Positions 17,347-26,677 of a DNA stretch of 64,000 bases are shown one piece after another (position 1 is the stretch's first letter; every line of letters starts with the position of its first letter). Source of the stretch: an uncultured Fretibacterium sp. (GTDB lineage Bacteria; Synergistota; Synergistia; Synergistales; Aminobacteriaceae); NCBI GenBank assembly GCA_946183145.1, contig CAMGZM010000002.1, forward strand, positions 1-64,000, read 5' to 3'. Both the position numbers and the translations under genes were made by a program. The notes below the pieces were generated by a model. That model saw nothing but the letters and a program-made list of their open reading frames with translations. It was not told where the DNA came from and searched no databases.

Positions 17347-18242
17347 CATGCGTATAACTTCCCGGCCTCGTCAATAAAATATCTCGCATACGCAGGAATA
17401 TAGCTTCCTTTTCTCATGGCCGCAACAAAATCACTGTATACCCCGTTTTCCCCAAAACTGTACGTATCAATTTCAGGCTTCGGAGAATGCCAGCGCAAAT
17501 GACTCTCAAAGATGAATGACACGCCCCAGCCCTGTTCAGTGAGTGAGATTACGGCGGGCATGTTGTTTGTTGTGATTGAGTTCGTGAGGTCTATTCCTGC
17601 TTCTTTCAGGTAATGCCGGGAGATTTGCCCTGTCCTTTGTTCAGGTGAAAGGAGGATTAAACGCTCGTCCCGGATTGCTGCGAGGTCTAATTTTCCGTCA
17701 GCAGAAGAATCTTTCACTCGGTGATTTCGGCATGTGCATATCAATAACTCTTCAGGCGCGAGAGTCTCATACACTAAATGCGGGTTAAGCTCGTGAGGCT
17801 TGCTGTAGAACGCTAAATCTATATCGCCGTCGATTAATTTCTCGTCAATCATTGAGCTTGTTCCCTCAAAAATATTCACTTTCACATTAGGGTATTTCCT
17901 GCTGAAAACTGGAAGCGTTTTAGGGAGCATGAAAGCACACCGCATATTAGGCAGGCCGATATTCAGGACTCCTATATCGCGTTTTATGATGTCGGAAAGT
18001 TCAGCGTCAAGGCTCGATTTCATGTCAAGAATTTTCCGCGCGTATTCAACATAACGTTTGCCCGCGTAAGTGAGAATATATTTCTTGTCGGCACGGTCAA
18101 AAAGTTTCAGACCTAAATCGCTTTCGAGTCCCGATAAAAATTTGCTCAAGTTCGGCTGGCTGATGTAGAGCGATTCTGCTGCCCTTGTTAAATTCTGGTG
18201 CTTTGCGATTGCAGTTATGTATGACAGTTCCCGGAAATCCAT
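17346..18242 (-). CDS. LysR-family transcriptional regulator
   Basis: A 298-residue LysR protein. The N-terminal winged helix has the pattern LTRAAESLYISQPNLSKFL, followed by LGLKLFDRADKKYILTYAG and a periplasmic-binding-like effector domain. It is divergent from prpF, with a well-formed dyad in the shared 142-base intergenic region, so it very likely controls the prpF/MatC carrier pair, probably in response to a di- or tricarboxylate (inference). Confidence 0.9.
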   Translation of the reverse strand: MDFRELSYITAIAKHQNLTRAAESLYISQPNLSKFLSGLESDLGLKLFDRADKKYILTYAGKRYVEYARKILDMKSSLDAELSDIIKRDIGVLNIGLPNMRCAFMLPKTLPVFSRKYPNVKVNIFEGTSSMIDEKLIDGDIDLAFYSKPHELNPHLVYETLAPEELLICTCRNHRVKDSSADGKLDLAAIRDERLILLSPEQRTGQISRHYLKEAGIDLTNSITTNNMPAVISLTEQGWGVSFIFESHLRWHSPKPEIDTYSFGENGVYSDFVAAMRKGSYIPAYARYFIDEAGKLYA

Positions 18243-18301
18243 TATCTTTTCACCGCTTAAAATAATTCCTTCCGTTTATGGACTTGATGAATAAAACATA
18301 T

Positions 18302-18321
18302 TTCACATCGTGATTTGTGAA
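18302..18321. promoter_or_regulatory. Candidate LysR operator between the LysR gene and prpF
   Basis: TTCACA (18302-18307) and TGTGAA (18316-18321) form a perfect inverted repeat with an eight-base spacer, consistent with the T-N11-A rule. It lies 63 bases before the prpF start in a divergent intergenic region, the classical position for a LysR recognition site. Confidence 0.6.
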
Positions 18322-18384
18322 TGATATTCTTTGCGCATCAATTCCACAATACACAAAAAACATAAAGCAGGAGGATCAAATCCA

Positions 18385-19536
18385 ATGTCAGACAGCGTAA
18401 AGAAGCTGCCAGTAACTATTATGCGCGGCGGAACAAGCAAAGGCGTGTACATTCTTGAAGACGACATGCCCGCAAATCATGACGAGTGGGAGTCGTTGTT
18501 ATTGAGGCTGATGGGAAGCCCGGACTCAAAGCAGATTGACGGACTCGGAGGCTCATATTCAGTAACAAGCAAAGTCGCAATCATCAAGAAATCCTCAAAC
18601 CCGGAAGCCGATGTAGATTACACGTTCGCGCAGGTAAGCGTAGACAAGCCGTTAGTCAGCTACAAAGGGAACTGCGGGAATATCTCATCAGGAGTCGGGC
18701 CTTTTGCGATTGAGCGCGGACTCGTTGAGGCAAAAGACGGAGTTACGAGCGTTCGTATCTTCAACACAAACACAAACAAGATAATCATTGCTGACGTTCA
18801 GACACCCGGCGGGGAAGTAACATATTCAGGAGATTTTGCGATCGCGGGAGTACCCGGCACAGCATCGCCCGTAAAGCTGAAATTTGTGCGTCCTTCCGGC
18901 ACATTAGGGAAGGGATTATTACCTACGGGGAATGTGATTGATACGCTTGATGTTCCGGGATTCGGAAAAGTTGATGTGTCTATTGTTGACGCTGCAAATC
19001 CGTTAGTGTTCGTTAAGGCTCATGATATAGGCTTGACGGGTAAAGAGCTTCCCGATGATTTGAACGCAAAGCCCGAAATGCTTGACCTTCTCGAAAAGAT
19101 TAGAGGCCTCGCCGCGCAAAGACTTGGCCTCATTGACGACTACACAAAATCAGCGTGGGAAACTCCAGGAATCCCGAAAATGACATTTGTAGCCAGTCCC
19201 GAAAATTATACGACATCAGACGGAAAATCAATCGCAAAAGGAGATATTGACCTTCTCTCGCGCATGATGTCAATGCAGAAGCCTCACCCGTCTTACGCAA
19301 TGACGGGAGCAATGTGCACAGCAGCAGCAGCAGTAACGCCCGGTTCAGTTGTGAATCAGGTTTTAGCCCCGAACGCTGACACGCAGTTTATACGCATAGG
19401 ACATCCCGCCGGGATTCTCGAATGCGGAGCGGATTTCACGATTCCTGAAGGCGCAAAAGTCCCCGAAATTGATGACACATTCGGCTTCAGAACAGCGAAT
19501 TTCATCATGGACGGAACAGCACGCATAAGGCTCTAA
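18385..19536 (+). CDS. prpF: PrpF-family isomerase (aconitate/oxalomesaconate/methylitaconate type)
   Basis: About 383 residues with the PrpF N-terminus MRGGTSKGVYI and the catalytic-loop motif GNCGNISSGVGPFAIE (Cys about 97, Lys about 19). PrpF proteins have a diaminopimelate-epimerase fold and move a double bond in unsaturated tricarboxylates, for example methylaconitate, 4-oxalomesaconate or 3-methylitaconate; which one cannot be told here. The ATG at 18385 follows AGGAGG; an upstream ATG at 18331 has no ribosome site. The organic-acid carrier gene 22 bases downstream suggests catabolism of an imported acid. Confidence 0.88.
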   Translation: MSDSVKKLPVTIMRGGTSKGVYILEDDMPANHDEWESLLLRLMGSPDSKQIDGLGGSYSVTSKVAIIKKSSNPEADVDYTFAQVSVDKPLVSYKGNCGNISSGVGPFAIERGLVEAKDGVTSVRIFNTNTNKIIIADVQTPGGEVTYSGDFAIAGVPGTASPVKLKFVRPSGTLGKGLLPTGNVIDTLDVPGFGKVDVSIVDAANPLVFVKAHDIGLTGKELPDDLNAKPEMLDLLEKIRGLAAQRLGLIDDYTKSAWETPGIPKMTFVASPENYTTSDGKSIAKGDIDLLSRMMSMQKPHPSYAMTGAMCTAAAAVTPGSVVNQVLAPNADTQFIRIGHPAGILECGADFTIPEGAKVPEIDDTFGFRTANFIMDGTARIRL

Positions 19537-19558
19537 CACACAAAGGGGGTAAATCACA

Positions 19559-20824
19559 ATGCAGGAATATTTGCCGGTAATATCTCTTCTCGTTCTGGCT
19601 GTCGTTGTTGCAATAGGCTTCATCAAGAAAATCAATCTCGGATTCTTTGCACTCGGCGCGGCGTTCGTATTGGGTACTGTCGGAGGAATGAAGGCATCAC
19701 AAATCACAGCGGGATTCAGCTCGTCAATGTTCGTGACTCTTGTCGGTGTTACGTTCATGTTCGGAATGGCTTCGCAGAATGGAACGCTTGAATTGTTCTC
19801 GAAAAAAGTTGTCGCCCTTGTCGGAAAACATACGGTGCTGATCCCGATTCTTATGTTCGTATTGTCGGCTTTCATTTCAGCGATCGGTCCGGGACATATT
19901 GCGGCGGGAATCTTAATGACAACTTTTGCGATGTACCTTGCGTTTGAGATGGACATTAACCCGATGGCTACATCACTTTACGCGAAGCTCGGAGCTAACG
20001 CGGGGTGCGCTTCTACTTTGTCGATAACGGGAATTTTAGCGGCTCAATTGTCGAATCCTATGGGCTATTCGGGATTCGGGCTTCATCTGTTCTTGTCGAC
20101 TCTCCTTTCGGGATTCGTTTTCACGCTGATTGTGTACATACTCTACAAGGGCTATGCTGTTAAGGCTGATAACCCGCTGAAGTGGTCAGAGATTCCGAAA
20201 TTCAACCGCGAGCAGAAAATCACCGTTGCAGTAATCGTTGTAGTAGTTGTATGCTGCATAGGCTTCAAGCTAGACACAGGATTATTCGCGTTCCTCGCCG
20301 CAAGCGTATTGATTCTCACGGGCTGCGCTGACGAAAAGAAAGCCATAAAGGGAATCCCTTGGGGGACTCTCGTGTTCATCTGCGGAGTCGGCGCATTGGT
20401 CAACGTCATAAACAAGCTCGGAGGCATAAAACTTGTGTCGGATTATCTCTCTACGTTAATGACAACAAACACAGCGGTCCCGATAATGTCCGCAACGTCA
20501 GGTATACTTTCATGGGTAAGTTCGACAACTGGAGTCGTTATGCCGGCATTGCTCCCGATTGCTGACAACGTAGCGAGGACTTTCGGAGTCAGTTACATCG
20601 AATTGATGTCAGGGATAATTGCAACGTCATTCGCGGCGGCGATAAGTCCCCTTTCAACGGGAGGAGCTATCATAATGTCGTCATACAGCGCGAGCAAAGA
20701 GACAACGACAGAAGAAATGAATAACATGTTTAAGACTCTTTTCCTTCTTTCAGTTGCGAACGTCTTAATCAACGTATTAATGTCATGGCTTGGAGTCTTT
20801 AATCTCGGTCATCTGTTCTACTAG
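19559..20824 (+). CDS. SLC13/MatC-type carboxylate carrier
   Basis: A 421-residue membrane protein with about 11-12 hydrophobic segments, the first at residues 5-22. Segments with GPGHIAAGILM and GGAIIMSSYSAS sit where ion-transporter-superfamily carriers have their conserved hairpin motifs. The N-terminal half resembles the MatC dicarboxylate carrier domain. It probably exchanges or takes up the di- or tricarboxylate handled by PrpF. Short spacing (22 bases, GGGGGT ribosome site) indicates a two-gene operon, closed by a terminator. Confidence 0.82.
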   Translation: MQEYLPVISLLVLAVVVAIGFIKKINLGFFALGAAFVLGTVGGMKASQITAGFSSSMFVTLVGVTFMFGMASQNGTLELFSKKVVALVGKHTVLIPILMFVLSAFISAIGPGHIAAGILMTTFAMYLAFEMDINPMATSLYAKLGANAGCASTLSITGILAAQLSNPMGYSGFGLHLFLSTLLSGFVFTLIVYILYKGYAVKADNPLKWSEIPKFNREQKITVAVIVVVVVCCIGFKLDTGLFAFLAASVLILTGCADEKKAIKGIPWGTLVFICGVGALVNVINKLGGIKLVSDYLSTLMTTNTAVPIMSATSGILSWVSSTTGVVMPALLPIADNVARTFGVSYIELMSGIIATSFAAAISPLSTGGAIIMSSYSASKETTTEEMNNMFKTLFLLSVANVLINVLMSWLGVFNLGHLFY

Positions 20825-20848
20825 TTAATACTCCTCATATAAAAATTT

Positions 20849-20882
20849 TCCCTCTGGTCTTTCATGGCCGGGGGGATTTTTT
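20849..20882 (+). terminator. Rho-independent terminator of the prpF operon
   Basis: TCCCTCTGG pairs over nine bases (two G-U) with CCGGGGGGA, followed by six T at 20877-20882. A copy of the enriched octamer CATGGCCG (20863-20870) forms the loop and part of the 3' stem arm. Confidence 0.88.
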
Positions 20883-20908
20883 GTGAGTTTTTTGCACCGT
20901 GATATTAT
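20881..20908 (+). promoter_or_regulatory. Promoter for lepA-hemW
   Basis: TTGTGA at 20881-20886 and TATTAT at 20903-20908 have a 16-base spacer. The -35 box overlaps the preceding terminator's T-run. The ribosome site GAGGTG lies shortly before the lepA ATG. Confidence 0.6.
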
Positions 20909-20925
20909 TTCCGTGAGGTGAAATC

Positions 20926-22728
20926 ATGAACAATATCCGAAACTTTTGCATAATAGCTCACATCGATCACGGAAAATCTACATTAGCCGACAGACTTTTA
21001 GAATCAACCGGGACAATCTCATCACGCGAAATGAAAGCTCAGGTTCTCGACTCGTTAGCACTTGAACGCGAAAGAGGAATCACAATTAAGCTCGTTCCAG
21101 TGCGAATGGATTACACAGCCGATGACGGGCAGAAATATATCCTCAACCTGATAGACACTCCAGGCCATGTAGATTTTGCGTATGAAGTCTCGCGCTCACT
21201 TGCGGCATGTGAAGGAGCATTGCTGGTTGTTGACGCAACACAGGGAGTCGAGGCTCAGACAGTCGCAAACGCATATCAGGCTATAGATCAGGGACTCGAA
21301 ATTCTCCCCGTAATCAACAAGATAGATCTTCCGTCAGCAAGACCAGACAACGCAAAGCAGGAAATCTCCGACGTTGTAGGACTCGACGCTTCAGACGCAG
21401 TTTTGACGAGCGCGAAAACAGGAGAAGGAGTCCATGACATATTAGAACGAATCGTGAAAGAAATTCCATCACCATCAGGAGACCCTCAAGCACCTCTTCA
21501 AGCGTTGATATTCGACTCAGTTTACGACAATTACAGGGGCGTGATTTGCTACGTCCGAGTCATGAACGGGACAATAAAGGCCGGGCAAAATATTATGTTC
21601 ATGCAAAACGGAATCACTTACCCCGTGAACGAGGCGGGAGTCTTCAAGCCGGGCTTCACACCCGTAAACGAACTCAAAGCGGGGGAAGTCGGCTACATCA
21701 CTGCGAGCATTAAGACACTTGCAGAAGCTCAAGTAGGCGACACGATTACGGACGCGAACAACCCGGCAAAATCTCCGCTGCCAGGCTACAAGAAGGTGAA
21801 GAGCGTTGTGTTCTGCGGATTCTACCCTGTAGAGCGCGACAATTACCCGCAATTACGCGACGCGCTGGAGAAATTATGCCTCAATGACTCCGCCGTTACG
21901 TATGAGCCGGAAAGCTCCGAGGCATTAGGATTCGGATTCAGATGCGGTTTTCTCGGACTGCTTCACATGGACGTTGTACGCGAAAGACTCAGGGAGGAAT
22001 ACGGAGTCGAACTCGTAGCAACCGCGCCGAACGTAATATATGAAGTCGTCAAAAGCAACGGTGATGTGATAGAAGCTCATCGGCCTTCAGATTTCCCGGA
22101 TGCGTCAGAGATTGCCGAAATTCGCGAGCCGTATATCAAGCTGTCTGTGTTCATGCCCTCAGAATTTACCGGGCGCGTTATGCAGTTAGTACAGGACAAA
22201 CGAGGAACGTATAAATCAATGGACTATATCACGCCGGAACGTGTGAGACTGGTTTACGAGATGCCATTGTCAGAATTTATTGTAGACTTTCATGACAAAC
22301 TGAAATCACAGACAAGGGGATATGCTTCACTCGACTATGAATTAATAGGGCTGAAGGCAAGCGACTTAGTGAGGGTTGATATTCTTGTGAACGGTGAGGC
22401 GGCTGACGCGTTTTCATTCATCTGCCACAAAGACCAGGCATATAACCGCGGCCATGCTGTAGTAACAAAGCTCAAAGAGTTAATACCGTCGCAACTTTTC
22501 GAGATTCCCATTCAGGCATCAATCGGAAGAAGGGTAATCGTACGCGTAAATGTCCGTGCGCTGAGAAAAGATGTATTAGCGAAATGTTACGGAGGAGATA
22601 TTACGAGGAAGCGCAAATTACTGGAGAAACAGAAAGAGGGCAAAAAGCGAATGAAGCAGATCGGCAAAGTCTCAATTCCTCAAGAGGCATTCTTAGCTTT
22701 CATGCAGGTTGATACGGGTGAAAAGTGA
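20926..22728 (+). CDS. lepA: Elongation factor 4 (LepA), ribosome-dependent GTPase
   Basis: Exactly 600 residues, the normal LepA length. G1 is [11 protein letters not shown]3 is DTPGH and G4 is NKID. The body shows EF-G-like domains II, III and V, and the LepA-specific C-terminal domain includes [20 protein letters not shown]. LepA acts on stalled or tense ribosomes during elongation or assembly. The stop overlaps the hemW start (GTGA), so the two are translationally coupled, an arrangement seen in many bacteria. Confidence 0.98.
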   Translation: MNNIRNFCIIAHIDHGKSTLADRLLESTGTISSREMKAQVLDSLALERERGITIKLVPVRMDYTADDGQKYILNLIDTPGHVDFAYEVSRSLAACEGALLVVDATQGVEAQTVANAYQAIDQGLEILPVINKIDLPSARPDNAKQEISDVVGLDASDAVLTSAKTGEGVHDILERIVKEIPSPSGDPQAPLQALIFDSVYDNYRGVICYVRVMNGTIKAGQNIMFMQNGITYPVNEAGVFKPGFTPVNELKAGEVGYITASIKTLAEAQVGDTITDANNPAKSPLPGYKKVKSVVFCGFYPVERDNYPQLRDALEKLCLNDSAVTYEPESSEALGFGFRCGFLGLLHMDVVRERLREEYGVELVATAPNVIYEVVKSNGDVIEAHRPSDFPDASEIAEIREPYIKLSVFMPSEFTGRVMQLVQDKRGTYKSMDYITPERVRLVYEMPLSEFIVDFHDKLKSQTRGYASLDYELIGLKASDLVRVDILVNGEAADAFSFICHKDQAYNRGHAVVTKLKELIPSQLFEIPIQASIGRRVIVRVNVRALRKDVLAKCYGGDITRKRKLLEKQKEGKKRMKQIGKVSIPQEAFLAFMQVDTGEK

Positions 22729-23828
22729 TTAGGGACTTCACACTTCACACTAAACACTGCTCACTGTATATTCATGTTCCGTTCTGCGAGAGGAAATGCG
22801 GTTATTGCTCCTTCTATAGCATAACCGACAAACGCGGCGTTAATTCGTGGCTTGAGGCTGTGAAACGCGAGGCAGAGTCATATTCACGTCATGGCCGTAT
22901 CAATCTTTCGACGCTGTACATCGGCGGAGGGACTCCCACAGTTTTGACTCTCTCAGAATGGGAGTCTCTGATGTCGATAATCCGCGATAATTTCGACACG
23001 TCATCAATCACTGAAGCAACGACAGAAGCAAATCCCAATTCCCTAACGCCTGAGTATATAGCATTCTTTCAGGACAATAATTTTACGCGCATAAGTCTCG
23101 GAGTACAGAGCATGAATGACACGGAGCTTTTGACATTGGGACGCATTCACGATTCTGAATCAGCAAGAAACGCAATGAGTCTCGTGAAATCTTCCGGCTT
23201 GAATCTTAGCTGTGATTTGATTTTCGCGATACCCGGCCAGACTCTAAGGTCATGGGATTATTCGCTGCGTTCAGTGATGGATTATGCTAATCATATTTCG
23301 TGCTATCAGCTGACGTTAGAGCCTGACGCGCCAATGTTTGAGAAATACGGCGGTGATGACCTGAACGGAGTCGGCTATAAGTTCTACCGTTACGCGCAGT
23401 ATATTCTTCCCCGTCATAATTTCACGCAGTACGAGATTTCGAACTTTGCGGCTTCCGGCCATGAATGCAAACACAATTTAGCGTACTGGAATCATTCGGA
23501 CGTTATAGTACTTGGGCCTTCTGCTGTGAGTTATGTTGACGGAGTGAGATACACGAATCCTAAAACGCTTGCGGAATATTCAGCAGGCATTGAGCCAGTG
23601 AGGGAAAAATTATCGCCGAGGGAGTCAGAAATTGAGCTTGCTATATTATCTTTGCGGACGAGATTCGGAGTCTTGCGGAAAAATCTGCTTCCTGAGATTG
23701 AACGCGCTGTATCAGAAATGCCCCCGGATTTGTTCGTGATTACTCCTGAGAGAATCGCATTATCTCCACGGGGCATGAGATTGGGAAATTATATCTGGTC
23801 GGAAATTATGTTATACGCTGAGAGTTAA
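22725..23828 (+). CDS. hemW: HemW-type radical SAM protein (coproporphyrinogen oxidase-like)
   Basis: A 367-residue radical SAM protein. The [4Fe-4S] motif [10 protein letters not shown] (CxxxCxxC) follows YIHVPFC, and GGGTPT and the C-terminal HemW domain are present. HemW proteins act as haem chaperones rather than true oxygen-independent coproporphyrinogen oxidases; the CxxC-x-F form supports HemW. Start is GTG at 22725, overlapping the lepA stop. Its 3' end overlaps the convergent coiled-coil gene by four bases. Confidence 0.9.
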   Translation: MIRDFTLHTKHCSLYIHVPFCERKCGYCSFYSITDKRGVNSWLEAVKREAESYSRHGRINLSTLYIGGGTPTVLTLSEWESLMSIIRDNFDTSSITEATTEANPNSLTPEYIAFFQDNNFTRISLGVQSMNDTELLTLGRIHDSESARNAMSLVKSSGLNLSCDLIFAIPGQTLRSWDYSLRSVMDYANHISCYQLTLEPDAPMFEKYGGDDLNGVGYKFYRYAQYILPRHNFTQYEISNFAASGHECKHNLAYWNHSDVIVLGPSAVSYVDGVRYTNPKTLAEYSAGIEPVREKLSPRESEIELAILSLRTRFGVLRKNLLPEIERAVSEMPPDLFVITPERIALSPRGMRLGNYIWSEIMLYAES

Positions 23829-24490
23829 GCCCTGATTTTCGCGCTGTTCTCGGCTATTGCTTCAGCGATTAAGCGTTTGACATCTTCAAGCGTTACTGCT
23901 GGTGTACGATGTTCCTTGTGAAAATCCCAGTACTTGTTGATAAGCGGAACAGCTAACATTACTCCTAAAAGAACAAGTATCAAGTAAAGAAAATTATGTG
24001 TGTCATCAATCCGTTTGTTGACTCCGCTCAAGCCTTCATCAATACGCTTGTTGACTGCGCTCAAGCCTTCATCAATACGCTTGTTAACTGCGCTCAAGCC
24101 TTCATCAATACGCTTGTTAACTGCGCTCAAACCTTCATCAATACGCTTGTCCATTACGTCCATACGTTTTTCTACTCCCTCAAATCGAGCGTCCATCTTT
24201 TTTTCCAGCCCGTTAATACGTTCTGACAATGATTTTTCCACGCCGTCAATCTTTTTGTCAAGACCGTTAATACGTTCCGACAATGATTTTTCCACGCCGT
24301 CAATCTTCTTGTCCAGCCCGTCAATACGTTCCGACAATGAGTCAATCTTGCCTTCAATCCTCGTCAAAAGCAGCTCCATTTTTGCGTCAAAAACATCCTT
24401 CCTCACATAAACGCTCATATCTTCAGACGCTCCCAATGACACCGAACACATAACGCACGTCATCAATACCGCGCAAAATATTTTCTTCAT
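23825..24490 (-). CDS. Repeat-rich coiled-coil protein with signal sequence and C-terminal membrane anchor
   Basis: 221 residues. The N-terminus is a signal peptide (MKKIFCAVLMTCVMCSVSLG|AS). Residues about 45-160 form a continuous coiled coil made of two repeat families: an 18-residue unit (SERINGLDKKIDGVEKSL) and four copies of an 11-residue unit (KRIDEGLSAVN). A hydrophobic segment (NFLYLILVLLGVMLAVPLI) is followed by a charged tail. The topology suggests a periplasmic coiled coil tethered to the inner membrane. I recognise no named family. The 11-residue period is a hendecad, favouring straight rather than supercoiled helices. Confidence 0.75.
   Translation of the reverse strand: MKKIFCAVLMTCVMCSVSLGASEDMSVYVRKDVFDAKMELLLTRIEGKIDSLSERIDGLDKKIDGVEKSLSERINGLDKKIDGVEKSLSERINGLEKKMDARFEGVEKRMDVMDKRIDEGLSAVNKRIDEGLSAVNKRIDEGLSAVNKRIDEGLSGVNKRIDDTHNFLYLILVLLGVMLAVPLINKYWDFHKEHRTPAVTLEDVKRLIAEAIAENSAKIRA
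24008..24139. repeat. 33-bp tandem repeat, four copies, within the coiled-coil gene
   Basis: Four direct copies of a 33-base unit (24008-24040, 24041-24073, 24074-24106, 24107-24139) differ at only a few bases and encode the 11-residue coiled-coil repeat. Near identity suggests recent expansion by slippage or unequal recombination; the unit is a multiple of three, so the frame is kept. Confidence 0.9.
24205..24345. repeat. 54-bp tandem repeat, about 2.6 copies, within the coiled-coil gene
   Basis: A 54-base unit encoding 18 residues is repeated between about 24205 and 24345 with only a few substitutions. Together with the adjacent 33-bp array it makes the gene a candidate length-variable locus. 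Confidence 0.8.
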
Positions 24491-24552
24491 GGCCGCAAAC
24501 CTCCCTGTGATTTCTTGTTCGTATTCTCTTGCAATGTGGTAGAATATTCAAG

Positions 24553-24647
24553 TCCGGCTCAATGCGGCGGAAACCTGCGAACCGTGTCAGATCGGGAACG
24601 AAGCAGCACTAAGCAGAATTTTCCGGGTGCCATTGAATACCGGGCAA
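24553..24647 (+). ncRNA. ffs: Signal recognition particle RNA, small bacterial (4.5S) type
   Basis: The conserved apical loop is present as GTCAGATCGGGAACGAAGCA, matching the SRP RNA consensus. The usual C-G pair closing the GGAA loop is replaced by G-C, a compensatory change. Outer pairings also fit: CCGG with CCGG at the ends, CAATG with CATTG, GGC with GCC, CTGC with GCAG. A run of seven T (24648-24654) ends it. It is the RNA scaffold that binds Ffh. An upstream TAGAAT at 24539-24544 could be its -10 box. Confidence 0.92.
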
Positions 24648-24653
24648 TTTTTT

Positions 24654-25694
24654 TCACTCCCAAAAGCGTCCCTTACTCCTGAAATACGACTCCAAAACTT
24701 TATCCGCGAGGTTAGGCGAGATTCTTTTCAGCAGCTTGTAGACTGTGTGTTTCCGTTTGCTGATTAGAGTCCTGAATAATTCCGGGCGGCTTAATTTTTG
24801 CGCGTTAGATTCTGATTCACGTATGATTTTGCAGGCCGATAAATAGCGGTTCGACTCTCTCAACGCCCATTCACGGCAGATTCTTATAGCGTCAATCCTC
24901 GATGAGTATATATCGCCGTCAATAATCTCATGTATCTTTGCGATTGAGCCTTTCACATCATCAACATCAATCACCTCAAGCCCGCGTTTGTCCGGGACGT
25001 GATTCAGAATCTCAGGGTCTCCGAAATACACCGGCAATGACCATCCCGCCCAAGCGTCTGTGAGTTTCTCCGTCCAGTAATTTTTGTGCCGTGAGTTTTC
25101 GATCGCAACATGATACTTGTACGGTGCTATTGCTGTGAGTTTGTCATCAACTGGATTATATTCCCGCCCGTAGCAGTCAATTATTCCCGGAAATTCTTTC
25201 TGCAACGCCTGAATAAATTTTACGCGCTTCCTGTGATACTCGGTGCTGTGTCTTAATGATGTTACTGTTGATATTATTCGAGTCTTTTCGGGGATTGGGT
25301 AATTCATTGCCTTTGTGAATGAGTCCATTTCTCCCGATATTCCCGCCGTCCAGCCTAATTTAGGATTTGAGATTATGACTCGCCCGTTGAAGCCGGGAAT
25401 TTCCGACATTGATACGATTGTCCCAAATTGCTGAAGATAGTACATGTACGCGGAATAATCGCGAATCTCCGGGGGCTCACCGAAAAATAGTATTCTCCGT
25501 TCTCTGGGAATGTCCGTGTAAAAGCATGAGTGAGAGCTGTCGCAAACTATGAGCCAGTCAGAACCGTACCAGCTTCCTTTTTGTGATGTGAAGAAATATT
25601 CCCCGCTTAACATTCTGCCTTCTCCGTTATCGCTGAGGAATGACGACGATTTGAAGTTATCATGATATGGCGCGTCAAAAATTTTCATGCTCAT
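24654..25694 (-). CDS. Family 10 glycosyltransferase (alpha-fucosyltransferase-like)
   Basis: A 346-residue protein with the GT10 donor-binding signature YKYHVAIENSRHKNYWTEKL followed by GWSLPVYFGDPEI, the part of alpha-1,3/4-fucosyltransferases that binds GDP-fucose. The C-terminal tail is basic (SKRKHTVYKLLKRISP), as in bacterial GT10 enzymes that sit on the membrane. It probably decorates an outer-membrane glycan with fucose. ATG 25694 overlaps the stop of the upstream GT2 gene (TAATG); an in-frame ATG at 25688 is an alternative. Confidence 0.85.
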   Translation of the reverse strand: MSMKIFDAPYHDNFKSSSFLSDNGEGRMLSGEYFFTSQKGSWYGSDWLIVCDSSHSCFYTDIPRERRILFFGEPPEIRDYSAYMYYLQQFGTIVSMSEIPGFNGRVIISNPKLGWTAGISGEMDSFTKAMNYPIPEKTRIISTVTSLRHSTEYHRKRVKFIQALQKEFPGIIDCYGREYNPVDDKLTAIAPYKYHVAIENSRHKNYWTEKLTDAWAGWSLPVYFGDPEILNHVPDKRGLEVIDVDDVKGSIAKIHEIIDGDIYSSRIDAIRICREWALRESNRYLSACKIIRESESNAQKLSRPELFRTLISKRKHTVYKLLKRISPNLADKVLESYFRSKGRFWE

Positions 25695-26677
25695 TATTCC
25701 GCCCTCATTCTGTAATATATTCCCGGCATTGTCATAATCATCAATGCTTTCATGAAGACTTCTGATTTTTTCCTGAGAGTATAGAGACAGAGCGAACGCC
25801 GCAAAATTTTCATGGCCGACTCACTTTTGCGAATCGAGTCATATTCCGCACGGTCATTTTTCATTGCCGCGAGATTCAAACGCCTGATTACGTTTTGGGG
25901 CATTAAGATTTTTCCGGCTAATTCTTTTACGCGCTGTGAATCTGAATGTGTGATGAGATATTCCGCCGTTCTGATTTGCGCCTGCGTGTTATGCTCGTAA
26001 CGGAGTATTCTCTTTTCGCGTGTGTCATTGTCGCGCAGAGATCCCATCTCTGAATGGTGCATGTATATATACGGGCATTCGTCAGAGAATGAGACTCTCC
26101 CGGCCATGCAGAACGCCATCATCTGAAACTCTACGTCCTCGCCTGAGCTGCACCCGTCATGAAACTTCAGGCCGTATTCATTCAGGAAGTCAGAAGAGTA
26201 CATACAGCACATGAACGGAGGAACAGAATCATTCATGATGACATTTTCCCCCTTGCAGCCCCGTGATAATCCGTGCGTGAAGGTCATTGCTGCGTCATTA
26301 CGCCCGTCCGTGAATCTGTCAGTCAATCCGCAAAAAGCAATGTCGCATTCTCCCTTTGAGATTACAGCGTGAAGGCACGACACAAAATTTTCACGCAATA
26401 CATCATCAGCATCAACAAAGCAGATATATTTTCCGTGAGAAGCATAAAGCCCGGTGTTTCTTGCTGACGATACGCCCTCATTATGTCCGTGAGTTATGAG
26501 CGTGTAATTTCTGCATGAGGCTGAAAGAATCCCGCGCGCAATTTTCCCCGTGTCATCACATGAAGCGTCATCAACTAGGATTATTTCAATGTCATCATAA
26601 TTCTGTGCAATAACGCTCTCAAGGCATAATGCGATTCTTGACGAGGCATTATACGCGGGAATGATTACGCTAATCAT
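25694..26677 (-). CDS. Family 2 glycosyltransferase
   Basis: A 327-residue GT-A enzyme. The N-terminus has SVIIPAYNASSRIALCLESV, the acidic pair in ILVDDAS and the metal-binding DADD of CFVDADDVL. The middle SCSSGEDVEFQMM-type region is typical of enzymes adding single sugars to surface polysaccharides. It overlaps the upstream GT2 gene by eight bases and the downstream GT10 gene by one, so the three form a translationally coupled cluster for one glycan. Confidence 0.9.
   Translation of the reverse strand: MISVIIPAYNASSRIALCLESVIAQNYDDIEIILVDDASCDDTGKIARGILSASCRNYTLITHGHNEGVSSARNTGLYASHGKYICFVDADDVLRENFVSCLHAVISKGECDIAFCGLTDRFTDGRNDAAMTFTHGLSRGCKGENVIMNDSVPPFMCCMYSSDFLNEYGLKFHDGCSSGEDVEFQMMAFCMAGRVSFSDECPYIYMHHSEMGSLRDNDTREKRILRYEHNTQAQIRTAEYLITHSDSQRVKELAGKILMPQNVIRRLNLAAMKNDRAEYDSIRKSESAMKILRRSLCLYTLRKKSEVFMKALMIMTMPGIYYRMRAE

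Noticed and set aside
24008-24139. 33-bp repeats as a CRISPR or integron-like array
   Set aside because: Copies are contiguous, in frame with a coiled-coil protein and lack spacers or attachment-site features.
24000-24410. 136-codon open frame on the plus strand opposite the coiled-coil gene
   Set aside because: It is a mirror of the repetitive minus-strand gene: no ribosome site, a repetitive Ser/Arg/Leu composition and no domain; the minus-strand frame has a signal peptide and membrane anchor.
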